Shown here: piece by piece, positions 57,077-64,000 of the stretch
Numbering within the stretch: the stretch's first letter is position 1
Layout of the letters: each line of letters opens with the position of its first letter
NCBI RefSeq assembly: GCF_018531375.1
Contig: NZ_JAHBOH010000001.1
Location: 1,240,001-1,304,000, forward strand
DNA from: Cellulomonas fulva
Lineage (GTDB): Bacteria; Actinomycetota; Actinomycetes; Actinomycetales; Cellulomonadaceae
Direction of reading: 5' to 3'
Length of the DNA: 64,000 nt
Position numbers and translations under genes: made by a program
Notes under the pieces: model-generated
What the model saw: only the letters and a program-made list of their open reading frames with translations
What the model was told of the DNA's origin: nothing
Databases searched by the model: none

Positions 57077-57901
57077 ATGCGCATCCTGAAGCAGCTCGGC
57101 GCGGTGGTCGCCGTCGCCGTCGTCGGCAACCTGGCGGTCGGCGCGACGAGCGGCGTGGTGTCGCTCGCGCTCGGTGCCCTCGCGGGTCTGGCGGCGCTCG
57201 CCGCGTACGCCCGGGTGGTCCGCCGGACCGAGCACCGCGTGCCCGTGGAGGTCACCCGTGCCGGGGCGCCCGCGGCGATCGGCCGCGGCGTCCTGATCGG
57301 GCTGGGGATGTGCGTGGCGGTCATGGCCACCGTCGCGGTGTTCGGCGGCTACCACGTGCACGGCTGGGGCTCGCTGTCGTCCGCCGCCGGCGTGCTCGGC
57401 GTGACGGTCGTGGTCGGGGTGACGGAGGAGCTCGTGTTCCGCGGCGTGCTGCTGCGGGTCGTCGAGGAGCGGGCCGGCACATGGGTCGCGCTCGCGTCCA
57501 CCGCGGCGCTGTTCGGCGCGATCCACCTGCTCAACCCGCACGCCACGCCGTGGGGCGCGATCGCGATCGCCGTCGAGGCGGGCGCGATGCTCGCCGCCGC
57601 GTTCGTCGCGACGCGGACCCTGTGGCTGCCGATCGGCCTGCACGTCGGCTGGAACTTCGCGCTCGGCGGGCTGTTCGGCACCGAGGTCTCCGGCTCCGGC
57701 ACCGCGACGGGACTCGTGCACGGCCTGACCTCCGGCCCGGTGTGGCTGTCCGGCGGGGAGTTCGGGCCCGAGGCCAGCGTGTTCACCGTCCTCGCCGGCG
57801 TGCTCCTGACCCTCGTCTTCCTGCGTCTCGCGCACCGTCGAGGACGCATCGTCGCGAACCCCCGCCGCGCCGCGCGGGCGGCCGCGACCACTACGGTCTG
57901 A
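57077..57901 (+). CDS. CPBP-family intramembrane metalloprotease
   Basis: 274 aa and about seven membrane helices. CAAX-type protease motifs: EELVFRGVLLRVVEE (E-E-x-x-x-R), FGAIHLLNP (motif 2, His) and LHVGWNFALGG (motif 3, H-x-x-x-N). Such proteases act in bacteriocin immunity or on signalling proteins. GGAGGAGGG lies upstream of ATG 57077. It begins a run with the sensor kinase (2-bp gap), so the signalling and protease may be linked. Confidence 0.87.
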   Translation: MRILKQLGAVVAVAVVGNLAVGATSGVVSLALGALAGLAALAAYARVVRRTEHRVPVEVTRAGAPAAIGRGVLIGLGMCVAVMATVAVFGGYHVHGWGSLSSAAGVLGVTVVVGVTEELVFRGVLLRVVEERAGTWVALASTAALFGAIHLLNPHATPWGAIAIAVEAGAMLAAAFVATRTLWLPIGLHVGWNFALGGLFGTEVSGSGTATGLVHGLTSGPVWLSGGEFGPEASVFTVLAGVLLTLVFLRLAHRRGRIVANPRRAARAAATTTV

Positions 57902-57903
57902 CC

Positions 57904-59058
57904 GTGGTCGACCTCCGGCGAGTCCGTGCAGCGTGGGCGTCGTACGACGTCACGGTCCGTGACCTCCCGCTCGCGCTCGCGATCCTCACCGCGACGTTCG
58001 TCCCGTCGCTGCAGGACCAGGGCACGCAGCTCGGCGACCTGCCCGGGCGTCCGCACGACGCGCTCACGGGCGTGGCGATCGCCCTGCAGGCGCTCCCGCT
58101 CGTCGTCCGTCGTCGGTTCCCCGCCGCCTGCCTCGCGCTGGTCTCGGCCGGGTTCGCGCTCGACCAGCTCGCGGGCTTCCACACGGTCGCCGGCGTCGCG
58201 CTGCCGATCGCGATCTTCAGCACCGCCGCCCACCTCCGCAGCCACCGGCGCACGGCGGCGGTCGTCGCGACCGCCGCGTACGTCGCGCTGGCCGTCGCGC
58301 TCGCGGACGGTGGTTCGGGGGAGGGCGTGACGGGCTTCGCGGAGTTCTACGTCGTGCTGGCTGTCGCGTGGGGGATCGGGGTGTGGCTCCGGCAGAGCCG
58401 CGCGGCCGAGGCCGAGCACCGCCGGCTCGCGGCGGAGGGGGCGCGGGCCGCCGAGCGCGCGGTCATCGCCCACGAGCTGCACGACGTGGTGACGCACCAC
58501 GTGACCGCGATGGTCGTGCAGTGCGAGGCGGCGCGCTACCTCGCGCAGGACCCCGCGCGGCTCGACGACGCGCTCACCGCCGTGGCCGCCACCGGCCGCC
58601 GCGCGATCAGCGACCTGCGCCACCTGCTCGACGTGCTCGACCCGCAGCACGGTCCCGACCCGCGCACGCCGACGGCCGGCGAGGTCGGCGAGCTCGTCGA
58701 GCAGGCGCGGCGGTCCGGCCAGCCGGTCGAGTACGCGCAGGAGGGCACGACCCCGCACCCGCCGGGCGGGGCGGAGATCGCGGCGTACCGCGTGGTCCAG
58801 GAGGCGTTGACGAACGCGCTGAAGCACGCGCACGGACTGCGGACCGTCGTGCGCGTGCGGCACGACGACGACGTCGTCGACGTCGAGGTCACCACCGCCG
58901 GCGAGGCGCAGCAGCGGGTCGCGCCCGCCGGCGGCGGACGGGGCCTGGCGGGGCTGCGAGACCGGGTCGGCCTGCTCGGCGGCGAGCTGACCGCCGGTCC
59001 TGCCCCGGACGGCTCGTTCGTCGTGCGGGCGCGCATCCCGGCCGGGACGCGGCCGTGA
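57904..59058 (+). CDS. NarL-type sensor histidine kinase
   Basis: 384 aa from GTG 57904. An N-terminal membrane region with 4-5 helices (~18-160), a short coiled linker, then HisKA_3 with phospho-acceptor His in ELHDVVTHHVTAMVVQCEAARYLA, and a HATPase domain (AAYRVVQEALTNALKHAHG N-box; GGGRGLAGLRDRVGLLGGEL G-box). It senses a membrane or envelope signal and phosphorylates the response regulator, whose start overlaps its stop (GTGA). Confidence 0.9.
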   Translation: MVDLRRVRAAWASYDVTVRDLPLALAILTATFVPSLQDQGTQLGDLPGRPHDALTGVAIALQALPLVVRRRFPAACLALVSAGFALDQLAGFHTVAGVALPIAIFSTAAHLRSHRRTAAVVATAAYVALAVALADGGSGEGVTGFAEFYVVLAVAWGIGVWLRQSRAAEAEHRRLAAEGARAAERAVIAHELHDVVTHHVTAMVVQCEAARYLAQDPARLDDALTAVAATGRRAISDLRHLLDVLDPQHGPDPRTPTAGEVGELVEQARRSGQPVEYAQEGTTPHPPGGAEIAAYRVVQEALTNALKHAHGLRTVVRVRHDDDVVDVEVTTAGEAQQRVAPAGGGRGLAGLRDRVGLLGGELTAGPAPDGSFVVRARIPAGTRP

Positions 59059-59714
59059 CCGGACCCACGCGCGTGCTGGTGTGCGACGACCAGGCGCTGA
59101 TCCGCACGGGCTTCGCGACGATCGTCGACGCCCAGCCCGACCTGGAGGTCGTCGGGACGTGCGCCGACGGCCGTGCCGCGGTCGACCTCGCCCGACGGCT
59201 GCGGCCCGACGTCGTCGTCATGGACGTGCGGATGCCGGTGCTCGACGGCATCGAGGCGACCCGGCTGCTCGCGGGCGCGGGCGTGGCCGATCCCGTCAAG
59301 GTCCTGGTCGTGACGACGTTCAACCTCGACGAGTACGTCTACGAGGCGCTGCGCGCGGGTGCGAGCGGGTTCCTGCTCAAGGACGCCCCCGCCCAGCAGC
59401 TCCTCGACGGGATCCGGACCGTCGCGTCCGGCGCCGCGCTCCTGGCGCCCGAGGTCACGCGACAGCTCGTCGGAAGGTACGCGAGCCGGATCGCACCGTC
59501 CGGCGCCGCGCACGACGACGCCGCGCTCACGCCGCGCGAACGGGAGGTGCTGCGCCTGGTCGCCGACGGCCTGTCCAACGCCGAGATCGCCGCCGAGCTC
59601 GTCCTCAGCCACGAGACCGTCAAGACCTACGTCTCGCGCATCCTGACGAAGCTCGACCTGCGCGACCGGGTGCAGGCGGTGGTCTACGCCTACCGCAACG
59701 GCCTGGTGCGCTGA
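59055..59714 (+). CDS. NarL/LuxR-family response regulator
   Basis: 219 aa. Receiver domain with acidic pocket CDDQ and phospho-Asp in VVVMDVRMP, Thr/Lys switches VVTTFN and FLLKDAP. The C-terminal LuxR HTH is TPREREVLRLVADGLSNAEIAAELVLSHETVKTYVSRILTKLDLRDRVQAVV. Partner of the kinase. Target genes unknown; may include the upstream CPBP gene or the downstream lipoprotein. Confidence 0.92.
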   Translation: MTGPTRVLVCDDQALIRTGFATIVDAQPDLEVVGTCADGRAAVDLARRLRPDVVVMDVRMPVLDGIEATRLLAGAGVADPVKVLVVTTFNLDEYVYEALRAGASGFLLKDAPAQQLLDGIRTVASGAALLAPEVTRQLVGRYASRIAPSGAAHDDAALTPREREVLRLVADGLSNAEIAAELVLSHETVKTYVSRILTKLDLRDRVQAVVYAYRNGLVR

Positions 59715-59772
59715 GCGCGCGGGTGCCGCACCGGTCGACGCTGCCGTCACGGGCTGGCTACGGTGGCTCGTC

Positions 59773-60321
59773 ATGCGCCCGCCTCGTCGTCCCGTGATCG
59801 TTCTCTGGCTCGGGGCCGTGCTGGCGTTCGCGGGGTGTGCGGGGACGGCAGAGCCGGCCGACGAGGCGGAGATCGCCGAGCTGTCGGTCCCGGCGGGTGT
59901 CGCGCCCGAGCTGGTCTACGTCCTGGACGGCGAGGACCTGGTGCTGGCGGGCCAGTCGGTCGGGGTGAGCGGCGACGACGGTCTGAGCGCCGCGTACGTG
60001 CGCGAGTCCGACGCCGCGACCGTGCTGCTGCGCACCGAGCGCGACGCCTCGGACCCCTCTCTGGCCGCGTGCGCGGACCTGCCCGACGCCGGACCGCCGC
60101 GGTGCGTCGTCGAGCGCGGTGACGTGCGGGTCGTGCTCGAGGGCGACGGCGTCGACGTGGCGACCCTGCGCACGGCGGCGGGAACCGTGCGAGTCCCGGA
60201 CGCGAGCACGCTGCGCGCGCTGTTCGCCGACGTGCCCGCGGCTCCGGACGCGCCCACCGAACGCGGCGACCTCCCGCCGGGTGACGGGGCGCCTGTCGAC
60301 CCGCCCGCGGCCGGCGGCTGA
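59773..60321 (+). CDS. Putative lipoprotein
   Basis: 182 aa. Lipobox LAFAGC (Cys at 22) after RRPVIVLWLGAVLAFAG, then acidic mature part with ELVYVLDGEDLVLAGQSVGVSG, ACADLPDAGPPRCVVERGD and a Pro/Gly-rich end. Family not recognised. It lies 58 bp after the response regulator and may be part of the same transcript or regulon. Terminator hairpin includes its stop. Confidence 0.75.
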   Translation: MRPPRRPVIVLWLGAVLAFAGCAGTAEPADEAEIAELSVPAGVAPELVYVLDGEDLVLAGQSVGVSGDDGLSAAYVRESDAATVLLRTERDASDPSLAACADLPDAGPPRCVVERGDVRVVLEGDGVDVATLRTAAGTVRVPDASTLRALFADVPAAPDAPTERGDLPPGDGAPVDPPAAGG

Positions 60322-60343
60322 CCGCCGCCGACCGCCGGCGCGG

Positions 60344-60347
<4 letters not shown>
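60318..60347. terminator. Bidirectional hairpin between lipoprotein and CBM2-GH5 genes
   Basis: CTGACCGC (60318-60325) pairs with GCGGTCAG (60340-60347). The two arms contain the stop codons of the converging genes; further GC pairing is possible in the 14-nt loop. Confidence 0.68.
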
Positions 60348-61957
<1,610 letters not shown>

Positions 61958-62250
61958 GGGGATCGTTCCCTCTCACTGGGGGCAGCGCCGCAGCATCCTG
62001 GGCGCCCGACGACCGGCGGCGGCGACGCGCACGTTGCGCCGGCGGGAGTGCCCGCTCAGCCCACCAGACGCGCGGCGCCGGAGCACCGCGCGAATCGATT
62101 CACCGCGTCTCGGCCCCGTCTCAGCTCGACGTCAGCCCGACCCGAGGCCACGCGTCTCCGGGACCTCGCCGGGGAGCGGGCTGGCGACCGTTCCCGGCGT
62201 GCGGCAGGCTCGGGACGACAGTCGGACGGACCACTCGAGAGGACCCCCTC
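61958..62250. other. Divergent promoter region of CBM2-GH5 and PPOX genes
   Basis: A 293-bp region. It contains the LacI-type palindrome at 62092 and, just left of 62251, the GAGAGGA ribosome site of the PPOX gene; GAGAGGGA precedes the GH5 start on the other strand. No small gene or RNA is apparent. Confidence 0.55.
62092..62101. promoter_or_regulatory. LacI-type palindrome upstream of the CBM2-GH5 gene
   Basis: GAATCGATTC is a perfect palindrome with central CG, within GCGAATCGATTCAC. It is similar in layout to the sites at 9332 and 50940 but shares only the GAA..TTC frame. Confidence 0.5.
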
Positions 62251-62661
62251 ATGCCGAAGCCGCCGCTCCCCGTCGAGGTGGTCGCCCTCCTCGCGAAGCC
62301 CAACCCCGCGGTGATGGCGACCCTCCACCCGGACGGCCATCCTGTGACGGTGGCGACCTGGTACCTCCTCGAGGACGACGGGCGCGTGCTGCTCAACCTC
62401 GACGCCGGTCGCGCGCGGCTCGAGCACCTGCGCACGGACCCGCGCGTCTCCCTGACCGCGCTCGCCGAGGGCGACTGGTACACCCACGTCAGCGTCCAGG
62501 GCCGGGTGGTCGAGATCCACGACGACGTCGACCTCGTCGACATCGACCGCCTGTCCCGCCACTACGGGGGCCAGCCCTACGCGGTGCGGGACCGGGCCCG
62601 CGTGAGCGTGCACGTCGAGATCGACCACTGGCACGGCTGGGGAGCGGCCAAGCAGGACTGA
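62251..62661 (+). CDS. PPOX-class (possibly F420-dependent) flavin/deazaflavin oxidoreductase
   Basis: 136 aa. Split-barrel fold: LPVEVVALLAKPNPAVMATLHPDGHPVTVATWYLLEDDGRVLLNLDAGRARLEHLRTDPRVSLTALAEGDWYTHVSVQGRVVEIHDDVD. Motif and length match the PPOX-class F420-dependent family (Rv1155-like). It might reduce small aromatic compounds. Convergent, 3 bp from the kinase-like gene. Confidence 0.85.
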   Translation: MPKPPLPVEVVALLAKPNPAVMATLHPDGHPVTVATWYLLEDDGRVLLNLDAGRARLEHLRTDPRVSLTALAEGDWYTHVSVQGRVVEIHDDVDLVDIDRLSRHYGGQPYAVRDRARVSVHVEIDHWHGWGAAKQD

Positions 62662-62664
62662 GGG

Positions 62665-63162
62665 CTAGGGCGCGGCGCCGCTGAGGCGCAGGATCTCGTC
62701 GACCACGCGCTCGACCGGGACGGTGGCGTCGATCGGCACGCCGGTCGGGACGGTCTCCTTCGTCCGGTGCCACCGGGTGAGCAGCGCCCGGTCGGTCGGG
62801 ATCCCGTCGCGCCACTCGTCGTCCGGTCGCGCATCCAGGCGCCGCAGCAGCGTCGTGAGGTCGACCTCGAGGACGAAGACCGTGTCGAACCCGTCGACGA
62901 ACACGGGGAGGTTCCGCGAGCCGCCGCAGAAGAACGTGTCGTCGTGGCTCCGGTCCGCGAGCAGCGCGTGGACCTTCGCGACGTCCCAGACGTGGTCGTC
63001 GCGGCCGCTCGTCGCGAACGGCTCACCCGTGCGTGCGTCGCCCGCGTACGCGAGCTCGCGGTCGCCGTGGACCACGTGGAAGCCGCGACGGGTGAGCTCG
63101 TCGGCCACCGTCGTCTTGCCCGTGCCCGACAGGCCCTCGACGAGGTGGTTGCGGCGGCCCAC
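62665..63162 (-). CDS. P-loop kinase-like protein
   Basis: 165 aa from GTG 63162. Walker A EGLSGTGKTTVADELTRRG, then HVVHGDRELAYAGDARTGEP and FVLEVDLTTLLRRLDARPDDEW with a lid of Arg. Similar to nucleoside/shikimate-kinase-like or AAA_18 ATPases; acts on a small molecule. Possibly co-transcribed with the SRPBCC gene upstream (24-bp gap). Confidence 0.78.
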   Translation of the reverse strand: MGRRNHLVEGLSGTGKTTVADELTRRGFHVVHGDRELAYAGDARTGEPFATSGRDDHVWDVAKVHALLADRSHDDTFFCGGSRNLPVFVDGFDTVFVLEVDLTTLLRRLDARPDDEWRDGIPTDRALLTRWHRTKETVPTGVPIDATVPVERVVDEILRLSGAAP

Positions 63163-63186
63163 CCGCAGGACGGTAGCGCGCGCGTG

Positions 63187-63975
63187 TCAGGCGCGCGCGA
63201 CCACCGCCTCGAGCCACGACTGCCACGCCGGCTCCTCGCGCCGCACGTAGTCGGCCGCGTCGGCGGCGAACAGGGAGGTCCGCACGATCACGAGGGCGTC
63301 GTCCTCGCCGGGCCACACGCCGACGCTGAGCAGCCCGGGTACCGGCGCGCTGAGCCGCACGACCGCGTGCCGCTTGCCGACCCGCTCGACGGTCCCGGTC
63401 GCACCGTTGAGCTCGACAGCCGCGCCCTCGCCGGTCAGCCCGAGCTCGGTGCGCAGCGTCGTCCAGAGCTGCTGCTCGTCGCCCGGACGGGCGGCGTCGA
63501 GGTCCATGCGCGTGGCGGTCTGGCCGGGGAAGTGCTGGAGGTAGGCGCGCAGGGTGTCGAATGACGGGATCCAGCCGGGTCCCAGCGTGTCCCACCACTC
63601 CTGCTCCCAGTCGGCGCCGACGCCGAAGCCGCTGCTGGTGACCCGGACGACGCAGGTGCCGCCCGACGTCGCCTCGACGAGGAACTCGGACGTCAGCGGG
63701 CTCAGCTCGGCGGGGTCCTTGCCCATGAGGGCGGCCCAGTCCTCCTGGTACTCGAGGCGCCGGGGCGGGTCCCAACCGGTGACCTGGCCGTCCGATCCCA
63801 TCTCCGGGCCCATCGCGAAGTGGAGCGAGCCGCCCTCGCGCTCGTCGAGCTCGGTGGGCAGGAACCACGCGCTCATGCCCGTGGCCGTGGCGATCGCCGC
63901 CCACACCTGCTCCGGTGTGCCGGGGACCTCGACGCTGAACTCCAGGCGGTACGGGACGTCGGTGCTCGTGCTCAT
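63187..63975 (-). CDS. SRPBCC/AHSA1-domain protein
   Basis: 262 aa, with GAGGAGGAG upstream of ATG 63975. The START-like domain (~8-155) begins YRLEFSVEVPGTPEQVWAAIATATGMSAWFLPTELDEREGGSLHFAMG and includes WDPPRRLEYQEDW and SFDTLRAYLQHFPG, as in Aha1-C-type ligand-binding proteins. A C-terminal second half (~165-262, MDLDAARPGDEQQLW..VWPGEDDALVIVRTSLFAAD) is not common in the family and may be a second pseudo-repeat. These proteins often bind hydrophobic ligands and pair with an ArsR regulator, which is not in the window. Confidence 0.83.
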   Translation of the reverse strand: MSTSTDVPYRLEFSVEVPGTPEQVWAAIATATGMSAWFLPTELDEREGGSLHFAMGPEMGSDGQVTGWDPPRRLEYQEDWAALMGKDPAELSPLTSEFLVEATSGGTCVVRVTSSGFGVGADWEQEWWDTLGPGWIPSFDTLRAYLQHFPGQTATRMDLDAARPGDEQQLWTTLRTELGLTGEGAAVELNGATGTVERVGKRHAVVRLSAPVPGLLSVGVWPGEDDALVIVRTSLFAADAADYVRREEPAWQSWLEAVVARA

Positions 63976-64000
63976 GACTCCTCCTCGGGTACGGGGTGGG

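Overview
The window reads as chromosomal DNA of a very GC-rich actinobacterium of the Cellulomonas type. The reasons are strong GC bias at codon third positions, frequent GTG starts, many ATGA/GTGA gene overlaps, probable leaderless promoters, and a dispersed plant-polysaccharide toolkit: GH5-CBM_X2-CBM46, GH3, GH9, GH6, GH16 lichenase and CBM2-GH5. I see no rRNA, tRNA, CRISPR array, insertion sequence, phage gene or replication origin.

Layout. 1-4.7 kb: a DinB-like fragment, a heterodimeric ABC exporter pair and a GNAT acetyltransferase. 4.7-7.5 kb: a ClgR/PopR-like regulator convergent with two coupled clpP genes, one with a complete catalytic triad and one lacking the Ser and Asp, then a zinc alcohol dehydrogenase. 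7.5-18 kb: first carbohydrate region, with GH5, an XRE/DUF2975 pair, a Tat-exported six-hairpin protein, a second map gene, GH3, an MBL-fold hydrolase and a GH9 without signal peptide. 18-21.9 kb: CYTH-CHAD protein, P-loop kinase, methyltransferase and NmrA-like reductase. 22-27 kb: an LMF1-like membrane protein, UbiA prenyltransferase, type III PKS, ICMT-like methyltransferase and FAD oxidoreductase, probably one phenolic-lipid or quinone operon. 27-38.2 kb: F420-type reductase, SulP transporter with MerR, CmtR-like sensor with a CDF exporter, several VOC/YCII/SDR genes with ArsR or HxlR regulators (one HxlR gene has an in-frame stop), and a PadR-DUF1048-ABC drug-efflux operon. 38.2-44.5 kb: an RsbQ/RsbP-like energy-stress pair, a zinc-ribbon SDR, peptidase E and a GAF-PP2C phosphatase. 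44.5-50.9 kb: MFS, TetR and two sugar O-acetyltransferases with matching promoters, GNAT, methyltransferase, an alpha/beta hydrolase preceded by a possible leader peptide, and a quinone-oxidoreductase-like gene. 51-54.4 kb: second carbohydrate region, GH6, GH16 and a LacI regulator. 54.4-64 kb: RibD-like reductase, HxlR-VOC pair, AMIN-like secreted protein, CPBP protease with a NarL-type two-component system, a lipoprotein, CBM2-GH5, a PPOX protein, a kinase and an SRPBCC protein.

The secreted glucanases would cut cellulose and mixed-linkage glucan to oligosaccharides, while the signal-less GH9 (and possibly GH3) would finish the products. LacI-type palindromes lie upstream of three of the glucanase genes. 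The most distinctive signals are the half-inactive ClpP pair, the type III PKS/UbiA/LMF operon, the RsbQ-RsbP module, the paired 17-bp operators of the XRE/DUF2975 operon, the TetR-type promoter motif shared by two acetyltransferase loci, and several short tandem-repeat arrays confined to non-coding gaps.
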